Origin: Sphingobium sp. 15-1
Lineage (GTDB): Bacteria; Pseudomonadota; Alphaproteobacteria; Sphingomonadales; Sphingomonadaceae
Direction of reading: 5' to 3'
Length of the DNA: 64,000 nt
Assembly: GCF_013375535.1 (NCBI RefSeq)
Contig: NZ_JABXJG010000001.1
Span: forward strand, 1,426,001-1,490,000
Shown: piece by piece, positions 34,060 to 41,824 of the stretch
Layout of the letters: every line of letters starts with the position of its first letter
Numbering within the stretch: position 1 is the first letter of the stretch
Notes under the pieces: model-generated
Told to the model about the DNA's origin: nothing
The model's database searches: none
The model's input: only the letters and a program-made list of their open reading frames with translations
Program-made: the position numbers and the translations under genes

Positions 34060-34262
34060 CGCCGCCCCCTTCCTGAATTTCGGCTCACTTCCCGCAGCGC
34101 CAAATCGCCCATCCACCGCCGCCTGAGCCCGGCCCCGGACAAGCGCACAATCTCGCCCTCGACCCCGGCCTCCCCGACCCCGCCCGCCAGAGCCGCCGCG
34201 ACGATCCCCCGCCGCCGCGCCTCAAGCCGCTCCTCCACCAGCGCCAGCAGCCGCGCCATCAT
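34056..34262 (-). CDS. GTA gp7-like head-tail joining protein (short)
   Basis: A 68-residue, arginine-rich protein starting MMARLLALVEERLEARRRGI. Its start overlaps the gp6 stop, and its stop overlaps the gp8 start, each by ATGA, so it is the expected gp7 between gp6 and gp8. R. capsulatus gp7 is longer (about 110 residues) and acts as head-closure protein; this short version may be reduced. Overlapped by a longer, glycine-rich frame that is not convincing protein. Identity rests on position. Confidence 0.68.
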   Translation of the reverse strand: MMARLLALVEERLEARRRGIVAAALAGGVGEAGVEGEIVRLSGAGLRRRWMGDLALREVSRNSGRGRR

Positions 34263-34744
34263 GCCAGCCGCATCCGCCGCCAAGGCCGCCACAGCGCGCT
34301 CACCACGGCGGGCGGCGTCGCCACCTCGCCGTCCCGCGCCACGAAATGCTCCGCCGCCAGCCGCACGATCCCCTGCCGGATCGCCTCGGGCAATGCCTCG
34401 ACATCCGCCGCCAGTCCCGCCTGGTACCGCACCGTGACGCGCCCCGGTCCATCCGCCAGCCGCGCCCGCACCCAGCCATCCCCCGAAGCATCGATGTCGA
34501 CCGCATAGGCCTCCGGCGCCAAAGCAACGCCCTCCACCTCCACCCCCAGGATCGCCACCACCGGCCGCGCCATCAGCCGCTGCCAGCTCCCGTCCGCCAG
34601 CACGGTTTCGGAAGCCTCCCGCACCACCAGCCACTGCCCGATAAACTGCTCGCAAAGCCCCGAAGCGCTCCCCAACAGCCGCTCCAGCACGCCATCCTCA
34701 TCATCCGACCCGATCCGCAACCAGGCCTTGAGATCCGCCAACAT
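34259..34744 (-). CDS. GTA gp6-like head-tail connector
   Basis: A 161-residue protein of the phage gp6-like head-tail connector family. LADLKAWLRIGSDDEDGVLE and LLGSASGLCEQFIGQWLVV form the usual helical start; the second half covers VTVRYQAGLAADVEALPEAI and IVRLAAEHF. It forms the adaptor ring under the portal. ATGA overlap with gp7. Upstream is a family D repeat separating it from the major capsid gene. Confidence 0.86.
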   Translation of the reverse strand: MLADLKAWLRIGSDDEDGVLERLLGSASGLCEQFIGQWLVVREASETVLADGSWQRLMARPVVAILGVEVEGVALAPEAYAVDIDASGDGWVRARLADGPGRVTVRYQAGLAADVEALPEAIRQGIVRLAAEHFVARDGEVATPPAVVSALWRPWRRMRLA

Positions 34745-34797
34745 GGCCCCTCCCCAAGAAAAAGGGGACGCCCGGCAGGACGCCCCCCGTCATTCCT

Positions 34798-34865
34798 TCT
34801 CCCCTTGTGGGAGAAGGATACGCAGCCTTGGCGGCAAAGCCGCCTAGGCGAAGTTGGATGAGGGG
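34798..34865. repeat. Palindromic repeat family D
   Basis: CTCCCCTTGTGGGAGAAGG, then CAGCCTTGGCGGCAAAGCCGC and AGGCGAAGTTGG: a composite hairpin element, repeated at 36029-36204 (split), 36930-37008, 38171-38237 and 38262-38332, mostly between GTA head genes. Confidence 0.85.
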
Positions 34866-34866
34866 T

Positions 34867-35979
34867 TTAGGACGCCGCGAACTTCATCAGCTTGATCGCC
34901 TCCGAATTCGCCACGGCCCCGCCGATCCGCTTTACGGCATAGAAATGCACGAACGGCTTGTTGCTGAACGGATCGCGCAGGATGCTCGTCTCGCTCCGCT
35001 CCGAAATCACATAGCCGGCCTGGAAATTGCCAAAGGCGATCGACAGCGATCCGGCGGCAATATCCGGCATATCCTCCGCCTCGACCACCGGATAGCCCAG
35101 CAAGGTCGCCGGCTGCCCCGCCGCCAGGGAAGGCTGCCAGATGAACGCCCCATCGCTGGTCTTCATCTTGCGGATGACCGCCAGCGTAGCCGAATTCATC
35201 ACGAAGCAGGCCCCCTGACGATAGGGTGCGCGCAGGCTCTGCACCAGATCGATCAGCTTGTCCTGCCCCGACGCCGCAAAAGCGCCCGAAGCCCCCGACG
35301 CCACATATTGCAGCGATCCGAAGGCACGCGCGCTATCCGCCTCATTGGTGGCGGTATAGGTCAGGAACCCCTTGGGCTTGTTCGTCCCATTGCCATTGAC
35401 GAAGGCCGCGCCCTCCGCCGCCGCGAACTCCCTGGCGATCTCGCCCGCCAGCCAGCCCTCGACATCGAACTGCGCATCATCCAGCATCGCCTGAGACGCC
35501 GCCGGATTGGCGTAAAGCTCGCCCGAAGGCGGCACGATCTCGTTGAAACTGGGCGTAGCCGTCTCCGTCCGGGCCCCCGTCTCGCTCGCCCACCCGGACA
35601 CGATACCGCCCGAAGTCACCAGCTTGCGATAACCCGCCGTCCCCGTCCGCACGACATTGGCGATGGATCGAATAGGCGAAATGCCCTTCAGCGTCGCCCC
35701 GATGATCTGATCGATCTCCCGCGGCACCGCATAGCCGCCCGCCGCGCCCGAAGCGCCGGAAAAGCTCTTCAACTCGACCCCGGCCTCCAGCCCCTGCCGC
35801 ACATAACGCTCGACAAAGGCCGCCCGACGCGGATCGATCGCCCCGCCCTTCACGCCATCCAAAGCCGGCCGCTGTTGGACAAGCAACGCCCCCTTCAGCG
35901 CCGCGATCTCATTTTCCAGCCCGGCGATACGCTCACCCTGCACCACCGCATCAAAGCTCGCTTCCAACTGATCCGTCAT
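34867..35979 (-). CDS. GTA gp5-like major capsid protein (HK97 fold)
   Basis: A 370-residue HK97-fold major capsid protein. The N-terminal part (MTDQLEASFDAVVQGERIAG... ALLVQQRPALDG) is a helical scaffold-like delta region that the adjacent protease probably removes. The E-loop and core follow: GGYAVPREIDQIIGATLKGI, RTGTAGYRKLVTSGG, NPAASQAMLDDAQFDVEGWL and KTSDGAFIWQPSLAAGQPATLLGYPV. It builds the head of a small particle. GGGAG precedes ATG 35979. Repeats flank it on both sides (34798-34865 and 36029-36204). Confidence 0.93.
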   Translation of the reverse strand: MTDQLEASFDAVVQGERIAGLENEIAALKGALLVQQRPALDGVKGGAIDPRRAAFVERYVRQGLEAGVELKSFSGASGAAGGYAVPREIDQIIGATLKGISPIRSIANVVRTGTAGYRKLVTSGGIVSGWASETGARTETATPSFNEIVPPSGELYANPAASQAMLDDAQFDVEGWLAGEIAREFAAAEGAAFVNGNGTNKPKGFLTYTATNEADSARAFGSLQYVASGASGAFAASGQDKLIDLVQSLRAPYRQGACFVMNSATLAVIRKMKTSDGAFIWQPSLAAGQPATLLGYPVVEAEDMPDIAAGSLSIAFGNFQAGYVISERSETSILRDPFSNKPFVHFYAVKRIGGAVANSEAIKLMKFAAS

Positions 35980-36028
35980 CCACCACTCCCACGAAAAAGG
36001 GGCGCCCAAAGGAGCACCCCTGCAAAAC

Positions 36029-36204
36029 CTTCCCCCCTCGGGGGAGAAGGATACGAAGCCTTGCCAGCTCTGCTGGCTAGAGCGTTTTCCAAGCAGATAG
36101 AATCATCTGCTGACTCGGAAAACGCGGCAAAACAAAGGTCTAGAGCAGCCGATCCGATGCAATCGGGTCGGATTCTGCTCTAGGCGAAGTTGGAAGAGGG
36201 GGAT
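36029..36204. repeat. Family D repeat split by two family E elements
   Basis: The left half (CTTCCCCCCTCGGGGGAGAA to GCTGGCTAG) and the right half (AGGCGAAGTTGG to GAGGGGG) of a family D element flank two adjacent E elements at 36078-36142 and 36140-36182 (each TAGAGC...CTAGA/CTCTA). The junctions fall at TAG, as if one element inserted in the other. Confidence 0.8.
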
Positions 36205-36605
36205 TGCTCCACCCCCTCCACCGCAATCACCCGCGCCAGATCCTGCATCGGATGCGTCACGACGCTCACCTCCACGACCTCCAACTCCAACAACTCACGC
36301 GGCGCAGCCCCCCGGGCCTCCCGCACCCGATAGCCAAAGGAAAGCCCATCCACCGCCTTCTCGCGCAAGGCCCGCCCGGCATCCCGCCCGGCCGCCGTCC
36401 GCCCGGAAATCCGCCCGATCACGCGCAGCCCCCGCGCATCCTCCTCGACCTTCTCGACGGTCCCGATCACCTCCCCCGGCCGATGCTGCCACAGCAGCGG
36501 CACCCCCGCCGCCACCCCGGCGAAGGCCCCTGCCCGCACCACGTCCCCGCCCCGGTCCACCCGGTCGAACACCGCCGCATAGCCCGCGAACCGCACGTCA
36601 CTCAT
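36180..36605 (-). CDS. GTA gp4-like prohead protease (HK97 family, U35)
   Basis: A 141-residue prohead protease. The catalytic His is in LLWQHRPGEVIGTVE and Ser in DGLSFGYRVREA; MSDVRFAGYAAVFDRVDRGG is the usual N-terminus. It trims the capsid scaffold. The last residues (SPSSNFA) and the stop TAG fall in the adjoining D/E repeat, so the insertion set the C-terminus; the conserved core ends before it. It overlaps the DUF6127 gene end by 8 bp. GTA gp4 of R. capsulatus is similarly short. Confidence 0.87.
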   Translation of the reverse strand: MSDVRFAGYAAVFDRVDRGGDVVRAGAFAGVAAGVPLLWQHRPGEVIGTVEKVEEDARGLRVIGRISGRTAAGRDAGRALREKAVDGLSFGYRVREARGAAPRELLELEVVEVSVVTHPMQDLARVIAVEGVEQSPSSNFA

Positions 36606-36918
36606 GCGCCAGCCCCAGCAAGCCCAGCTTCACCGCCATCCCCAGCAGCACCAAAGCCATCACGATCCGAACGACCCAGGCGACCACAGCCCCCCGCGCC
36701 GCCTTCTTCGCATCGCGCCAGGCGCCCAGCAGCTCGCGCAATTCCCGCACATCATCCTCAGCGCCGCCATCCGCCAGCCCCAGCCGTTCCAGCGCCCGGC
36801 CGACGCCCAGCTCGCTCGCCTCCTCGATCAGCGCCCGGATCATCAGCATGTCCGTCCCCACCGGCTGCGCCTCGGCCTGCGCCACCAGCCGCGCCAGCAT
36901 CTCCCCATCATATTTCAT
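36598..36918 (-). CDS. DUF6127-like small GTA protein
   Basis: A 106-residue protein starting MKYDGEMLARLVAQAEAQPV. Its first 80 residues are charged helices (DDVRELRELLGAWRDAKKAA), and the C-terminus has one transmembrane helix (VVAWVVRIVMALVLLGMAVK). Genes of this type (DUF6127) sit between portal and protease in sphingomonad and other GTA clusters. Its role is unknown. GGAGGA precedes ATG 36918; it overlaps the start of the protease. A family D repeat lies upstream. Confidence 0.74.
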   Translation of the reverse strand: MKYDGEMLARLVAQAEAQPVGTDMLMIRALIEEASELGVGRALERLGLADGGAEDDVRELRELLGAWRDAKKAARGAVVAWVVRIVMALVLLGMAVKLGLLGLAHE

Positions 36919-36929
36919 CACATCCTCCT

Positions 36930-37008
36930 TCCCCTCTCCCTTCAGGGGGAGAGGGCAGCGAGACTTGGCGGCGAAGCCGCCTAGTCGCAGCGGGAGAGGG
37001 GGCAATCC
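36930..37008. repeat. Palindromic repeat family D
   Basis: CTCTCCCTTCAGGGGGAGAG plus GACTTGGCGGCGAAGCCGCC and GTCGCAGCGGGAGAGGG, in the gap between the portal and DUF6127 genes. Confidence 0.8.
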
Positions 37009-37014
37009 GCCCTC

Positions 37015-38145
37015 TCAACCGATCCCCAACATCGCCCTCTTCTCCTCCGCCGACAGGAAGTCCGCCGCCGCCACCCGCTCCCAAAGCGCGCTCCGCTCCT
37101 CCGACAGCGCGGGCACCGCATCCAGATTCGCCCGCAGGCACAGCTCCGGCCACCAGCCTTGCAGTCCCTGGCTCAACCCGCTGCAAATCTTCGTCACCAG
37201 GGGCAGGATCGTCTGCCGCCACAGCGCCCGGTTCGCCTCCCGGTAATTGGCGTAGCTATTATCCCCCGGCAGCCCCATCAGCATCGGCGGCACCCCAAAG
37301 GCGAGCGCGATCTCCCGCGCCGCCGCCGCCTTCAGCCCGACAAAATCCATCTCGGCGGGGGTCAGGCTCATCGCCTTCCAGTCCAACCCGCCCTCCAGCA
37401 GCATCGGCCGCCCGGCATTGGCGGCGCCGGAAAAGGCGACCTCCATCTCCCGCTTCACCCGCTCGAACTGCTCGGGGCTCATGACCGACCCGTCCCCCGG
37501 ATCATAGACCATCGCGCCCGACGGCCGCGCCGCATTGTCCAGTAACGCCTTGTTCCACACCGTCGCCGCATTATGGATCGCCACCGCTCCAGCCGCCGCC
37601 CCGACGCAGCCCAGCCCATAATGGTCGTCCAGCGGATGCAGCGCCTTCAGATGCACGATGCCGGTCCGCCCGGCTCCGTCTTCCGGCGCCAGCCGCGTCA
37701 CGCTTTCCCCCACGCGATAGAGATAGGCCGCCGGCCATCCCCGCGCATCCGCCTCGACGCTGACCCGCTCCGGCCGCAGCGCATACAGCTCCGCCGGCGC
37801 CCCGTCCGCCCCCGCGATCACTTGGACATAGGCATTGCCGTGCAGCAGCACATGGCTCGCCAGCGTCTCCACCAGCGACTGCCCCGCCGAACAGCGCGTC
37901 ACCAGGGCCAGCACCCACTTCTGCGCCTCCGCCGTCACGCCTTCGACGGTCAGGGCGGTCCCGCCCGCCCCTTCCGCGATCAGCCGCATCGCGCGCTGCG
38001 CCACCGGATTGCCGACGACCCCGGCGCGCAATTGCGCCTCATAGCTTGCCGGCCATTCTCCCAGCGCCACGCCGCCCGAACCCCAGGCACGCGCCAGCAC
38101 CGGCCGCGTGCCTGCCCGCGCCGCCTTCACCCCAAAAAATTTCAT
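37015..38145 (-). CDS. GTA gp3-like portal protein
   Basis: A 376-residue portal protein of the HK97 family. Start MKFFGVKAARAGTRPVLARA; blocks ASYEAQLRAGVVGNPVAQRA, RLIAEGAGGTALTVEG, LASHVLLHGNAYVQVI, ALRPERVSVEADARGWPAAY, ERVKREMEVAFSGAANAGRP and FGVPPMLMGLPGDNSYANYR are typical. It forms the dodecameric DNA gate of the capsid. Two family D repeats and a non-GTA gene lie between it and the terminase, unusual for a tight packaging operon. I used ATG 38145. Confidence 0.92.
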   Translation of the reverse strand: MKFFGVKAARAGTRPVLARAWGSGGVALGEWPASYEAQLRAGVVGNPVAQRAMRLIAEGAGGTALTVEGVTAEAQKWVLALVTRCSAGQSLVETLASHVLLHGNAYVQVIAGADGAPAELYALRPERVSVEADARGWPAAYLYRVGESVTRLAPEDGAGRTGIVHLKALHPLDDHYGLGCVGAAAGAVAIHNAATVWNKALLDNAARPSGAMVYDPGDGSVMSPEQFERVKREMEVAFSGAANAGRPMLLEGGLDWKAMSLTPAEMDFVGLKAAAAREIALAFGVPPMLMGLPGDNSYANYREANRALWRQTILPLVTKICSGLSQGLQGWWPELCLRANLDAVPALSEERSALWERVAAADFLSAEEKRAMLGIG

Positions 38146-38170
38146 GAACCCCACCCCAAACAAAAAATCC

Positions 38171-38332
38171 TCCCCCAAGGGGGAGGATGGTGAAGCTTGG
38201 CAGCTCGCTGCCTAGCGAAAGCTGGAGAGGGGGACCCCCCTCACCTGCAAAAATCCTCCCTCCGGAACGGGGGGAGGATAGTGAAGCTTGGCGGCGCTCA
38301 GCCGCCTACCGAAACTTGGAGGGGGGCTGTCC
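38171..38332. repeat. Two tandem palindromic repeat copies (family D)
   Basis: Copies at 38171-38237 (CTCCCCCAAGGGGGAGGAT, then AAGCTTGGCAGCTCGCTGCC) and 38262-38332 (CTCCCTCCGGAACGGGGGGA, then AAGCTTGGCGGCGCTCAGCC) lie head to tail upstream of the portal gene. Confidence 0.82.
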
Positions 38333-38334
38333 CC

Positions 38335-38673
38335 TCAGGGATTCCGAGCCAAAACCCGATCGCAAGCCGAGTTCGTCCCCTCACTCTTCCCGATCACGCG
38401 CCCGGCCACGGCCCCCGCCGCGCCCGCCAGCAGGGACTCGCCCAAATTCCCCCCAGCCAGCGCCCCGACGCCCGCGCCACCGGCCGCGCCGATCACCGTG
38501 CCCCGGTCGCGGCCCTTCTTCGCCTGGAGCAGACAATAGCGCACATCGTCCCGATCCCGCGGCGCCGCCCGCGCCACCCGCGCCCGCTCCTTGCTGCTGA
38601 GCGAAGCCGCCATCACCGGCCCGCTCACCACAGCCAGCCCCGCCGCGGCCATCATCCATCCCGCCCATTTCAT
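38335..38673 (-). CDS. Glycine-zipper protein inserted in the GTA head genes
   Basis: A 112-residue exported protein. The N-terminus MKWAGWMMAAAGLAVVSGP is a signal sequence (cleavage near VMAAS). After a basic, charged part with LLQAKKGRDRG comes a glycine-zipper segment (GTVIGAAGGAGVGALAGGNL, LLAGAAGAVAGRVIG) that packs membrane helices. One Cys is in YCLLQ and another in SACDRV. Such proteins are common small envelope proteins in this group and are not part of known GTAs. It lies between terminase and portal on the same strand. Confidence 0.75.
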   Translation of the reverse strand: MKWAGWMMAAAGLAVVSGPVMAASLSSKERARVARAAPRDRDDVRYCLLQAKKGRDRGTVIGAAGGAGVGALAGGNLGESLLAGAAGAVAGRVIGKSEGTNSACDRVLARNP

Positions 38674-38770
38674 GACCCATTCTCCTTGCAAATCAGACCG
38701 AAGGATTACGCAGAACCCCGCGCCATTGTTCCCCCATTACGAATCCGTAATGTCCGTGGATAAAAACACA

Positions 38771-38804
38771 CCGTGTTCCTGCGAAGGCAGGAACCCAGTT
38801 CCGC
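38771..38804. repeat. Fragment of repeat family B
   Basis: CCGTGTTCCTGCGAAGGCAG and CAGTTCC match one arm of family B; the second arm is missing. It lies in the gap between the terminase and glycine-zipper genes. Confidence 0.7.
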
Positions 38805-38830
38805 CTCAGCCCCGGCAAAACCAAACTCCC

Positions 38831-40165
38831 CTAAATCCCTCGCACCCGGGCATCCCCCCGCCGCCCAAGCATCAACTCCGTCAACCCCCAGACCAGCGCG
38901 TCGGCCCGATCCGGCGACCGCCCCGGCCCGGCATAGCCGCCCCCCAGCATCATCCCGCACAACTGGTCCTCCAGCTCCGCAAAGCCGCCCCGATGCGCCA
39001 CCCGCCCAGCCTCGTACAAGGCCGCCACCGGCTCCGCCCGCGCCACCTTGCCCCGGCTCGCATGCACCAGCCGCACCGGCAGCCCGGCCTCCGCCGCGCG
39101 CAGCACGCTCTCGACCATGGCCCCGCCATTATTGGCCTCCGCCACCACCCGGTCCGCGCCATGCACCAGCGCCGCGCCGCTTGCCGCCCGCGCCCAGCCT
39201 TCCGGCGTCGCGCCCTCCACGGTCGCATCGGCAATCACATAAGCCCGCCCATCGTTCCCCAATCCAACCACAACGATCCCGCAGGCATCCCCATGCGCGG
39301 AGGCAGGCGGATCGACCGCCACCACCACCCGCGCCAGCGCGCCATGCACATGCGCCACCCGGCACCGCTCCAGCAAATCCCGGCTCCACAGCGCGCCCTC
39401 AACCTCCTCGATCAGCTCGCCGTCCAGCTCCTGCCGCCCCAGCCGCGTGCCGCCATAATTCCGCTCCATCGCCGCCAGGAACCCGTCGGCCAGATGCACG
39501 ACATTGTCCGCCGTCCGCCCCCGCGTCACCACCACGTCGCCACCGGCCCGCTCCACCAACCCGCGCACCAAAGCCACAGGCCGCGGCGTCGTCGTCGCCA
39601 GCACGCGCGGCGCCGCGCCCAACCGCATCCCCATCATCAGATTGTCCCAGGCCGCCTGCCCGCCCGCCCATTTGGCGATCTCATCGGCCCAGCCATGGCT
39701 GAACTGCGGCCCGCGCAGGCTCTCCGCCTCCGCCGCCCCGAACAGGGTCGCCACCGCGCCGTTGCGCCACACCAGCTTGCGCAAGGCGGGCAGGAAGGCA
39801 GGCCGGTTCCACCAGGGCGCGACGGCCAGAACGCCCGAAGCGCCCTCCACCATCACCGCCCGCGCCTCGCCCAGCGTCGCCCCGACCAGCGCGATCCGCG
39901 CCGCCGGATCGCTCTCCGCGACCGACCGCACCCATTCCGCCCCGGCCCGCGTCTTGCCGAAACCGCGCCCCGCCATCATCAGCCAGATGCGCCAGTCCCC
40001 CTCCGGCGCCAGTTGCTCGGGCCGCGCCAGCCATCGCCAGTCATGCGCCAGCGCATCCGCCGCCGCCCCGCTCAGCCCCGCCAACACCCGCTCCCGTTCC
40101 GCCTCCGGCATCAGCGCCAACCGCTCGAAATCCGACAGTTGTCCCACGCGCCCGCCTCCATTCAT
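38831..40165 (-). CDS. GTA gp2-like large terminase subunit
   Basis: A 444-residue large terminase. The ATPase domain has Walker A GRGFGKT at 66-72 and the Walker B / coupling segment GWADEIAKW (D161, E162). The nuclease domain covers VVVAVDPPASAHGD, VVAEANNGGAMVESV and RADALVWGLTELMLG with the acidic residues of an RNase H-like fold. It packages DNA into preformed heads; in GTAs it does so non-specifically. The protein is complete and motif-intact. The upstream neighbour is the plus-strand GNAT gene. Confidence 0.93.
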   Translation of the reverse strand: MNGGGRVGQLSDFERLALMPEAERERVLAGLSGAAADALAHDWRWLARPEQLAPEGDWRIWLMMAGRGFGKTRAGAEWVRSVAESDPAARIALVGATLGEARAVMVEGASGVLAVAPWWNRPAFLPALRKLVWRNGAVATLFGAAEAESLRGPQFSHGWADEIAKWAGGQAAWDNLMMGMRLGAAPRVLATTTPRPVALVRGLVERAGGDVVVTRGRTADNVVHLADGFLAAMERNYGGTRLGRQELDGELIEEVEGALWSRDLLERCRVAHVHGALARVVVAVDPPASAHGDACGIVVVGLGNDGRAYVIADATVEGATPEGWARAASGAALVHGADRVVAEANNGGAMVESVLRAAEAGLPVRLVHASRGKVARAEPVAALYEAGRVAHRGGFAELEDQLCGMMLGGGYAGPGRSPDRADALVWGLTELMLGRRGDARVRGI

Positions 40166-40211
40166 CGATTTCCCCGGCCACGAATTTGGCCAGCCCGCAT
40201 CGCGTCCCTAT

Positions 40212-40658
40212 ATGCCGGCGATGAGTTCGATCCGCCCCGCCCGCGCCGCCGACGGCGCCCGCCTGCTCGACATCTGGCGCAAGGCCGTCGACGCGACCCA
40301 TGACTTCCTGACCCCGGCAGACCGCACCGCCATAGAGGGGGAAGTCGCCGCCTTCCTCCCCCAGTCCCCGGCCTGGCTCGCCACCGACACGGACGATCAC
40401 GCCATCGGCTTCATGCTGATCGACGGCACGCATATGGAGGCGCTGTTCATCGACCCCGCCTGGCACGGCCAGGGCATAGGCCGCCGCCTGGTCGACCACG
40501 CCCTGTCGCTCCACCCCACGCTCACCACCGACGTCAACGAACAGAATGACAGGGCCATAGCCTTCTACGAAGCCCTGCGCTTCGCCCGCACCGGCCGCTC
40601 GGAACAAGACGGCCAGGGCCGTCCCTACCCCCTTATCCACCTCCGCTACGCCCCCTGA
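40212..40658 (+). CDS. GNAT family N-acetyltransferase
   Basis: A 148-residue GNAT protein. MSSIRPARAADGARLLDIWR starts the fold; the acetyl-CoA loop is in GQGIGRRLVDHALSLHP, preceded by MEALFIDPAWH and followed by VNEQNDRAIAFYEALRFART. It likely acetylates a small molecule or protein in the cytoplasm; substrate unknown. It lies on the plus strand between two GTA genes (large and small terminase), so it interrupts the cluster. The start is ATG 40212 or 40221; neither has a strong ribosome site. Confidence 0.82.
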   Translation: MPAMSSIRPARAADGARLLDIWRKAVDATHDFLTPADRTAIEGEVAAFLPQSPAWLATDTDDHAIGFMLIDGTHMEALFIDPAWHGQGIGRRLVDHALSLHPTLTTDVNEQNDRAIAFYEALRFARTGRSEQDGQGRPYPLIHLRYAP

Positions 40659-40692
40659 CCGATGATCTTGGACAACGGCTGAAGCGAACCAC

Positions 40693-41056
40693 ACCGCGCT
40701 CCTCCGCAAGCACTCGAACGAGACGAGTAACTCGTGAGAGCCCAGTTCAAGCGGCGCGATAATACGCCAACGGCAGAACCAAGCCGCGTGGACGAATTGG
40801 AATGTCGGGAAATGGCCAATAGGGGACGTAAGCTGGCCTATCCCTCATTCGTCATGCTGAACTTGTTTCAGCATCCATTTCTCCCCACGAACCAAGGCTC
40901 AATCCGGAGGAATGGACCCTGAGCCGCAGGCCAGCGCAGCTAAACAAGTTCAGGGTGACGATTATGGAAACGGCAGGAAACCACCCAAATCACTCAGTCC
41001 AACGAGTCTTGAATTTGTCCACATCGCCTAGACTCCTGCCTTCACAGGAGCACGAA
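40693..41056. repeat. Cluster of broken palindromic elements
   Basis: The gene-free stretch 40659-41103 contains a B-type arm (40693-40748), a C-type arm GCGTGGACGAATTGG (about 40787), a family A pair (40850-40960) with an insertion in the right copy, a matching C-type arm GAATTTGTCCACATCGCCTA (about 41010) and a short B arm (41032-41056). It reads as nested elements that have partly decayed. Confidence 0.75.
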
Positions 41057-41103
41057 GCATCCCAAGGAAAGCAGCAAACAGTTCGCCTCCTCCCCCCAAA
41101 AAG

Positions 41104-41679
41104 TCACCCACCCCCACTCCTCTCCCGCACCAACGCCAAAGCCTTCCGCAACCGCGCCACGGCATCCTCGCCATCCGGCCGCTCGACACTCTCCTGCTCC
41201 CGCATCTCCGCCACTTCCTTATCATGCGCCTTGAGCACGATCGCCTGCACCATATGCGGATGCCCCCGCTTGATCTTCCGGCTCTTCACCGCGCCCTCGC
41301 CGTCCAGCACGATCTCCTCCTCCTCCGTACCGAACAGCGCCTGACGCAGCATCAGCGTCTTCAACTCCTCATGCCCGATGCTCAGCGCCTGCTTCCACGC
41401 CCGCGCAAAACCCGGATCGCGCCGCTTCAGATGATAGGCGCCCGACAAATTCCGCCCCACGACCCGCGCCGCCTCGCTAACGTTGCAGGTCACGGCCAGC
41501 GTCTCCAGAAACCTCTGCCGCAATTCCGCCGTCCAGCTATCCTTGCGCTGCGCCCGCATCTGCGCGCCGTTTCCCGCCTCGCCCTGCTGGCCGTTCGCCA
41601 GGACCAGCACCCGATCCGGAGCCTTCGCTCGCCCGCCAAAGCGCTGCGTCCTGCCCGCCTCCTTCACCTCATCCGCCAT
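41104..41679 (-). CDS. GTA gp1-like small terminase subunit
   Basis: A 191-residue protein with a helix-turn-helix-like middle (NVSEAARVVGRNLSGAYHLK, then DPGFARAWKQALSIGHEELK), as in terminase small subunits of GTAs and phages. The C-terminus is a charged coiled coil (VERPDGEDAVARLRKALALV). It would bind packaging DNA with the large subunit. ATG 41679 follows GGAGG; an ATG at 41685 is too close to that site. It is separated from terL by about 940 bp and a GNAT gene. Identity is by motif and synteny. Confidence 0.76.
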   Translation of the reverse strand: MADEVKEAGRTQRFGGRAKAPDRVLVLANGQQGEAGNGAQMRAQRKDSWTAELRQRFLETLAVTCNVSEAARVVGRNLSGAYHLKRRDPGFARAWKQALSIGHEELKTLMLRQALFGTEEEEIVLDGEGAVKSRKIKRGHPHMVQAIVLKAHDKEVAEMREQESVERPDGEDAVARLRKALALVRERSGGG

Positions 41680-41824
41680 GCCCATCCTCCGCGCCCCAAG
41701 CAAAAGGGCCGGCCCCTTCGGACCAGCCCCCGCACGCCTCCTTGGCGACTCACCTTTTCCCAATATCGCCACAACTGCCAGAACAGCGTGACGATGTCAA
41801 GAAAAATGTTCCATATAGGTTAAA

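Noticed and set aside
34807..36183. Long plus-strand open frame over the major capsid gene
   Set aside because: Shadow of the capsid gene; Arg/His/Pro-rich with no recognisable domain.
24904..41679. An active lysogenic prophage
   Set aside because: There is no integrase, repressor, lysis or replication gene, nor att-like direct repeats, and the gene order fits a GTA.
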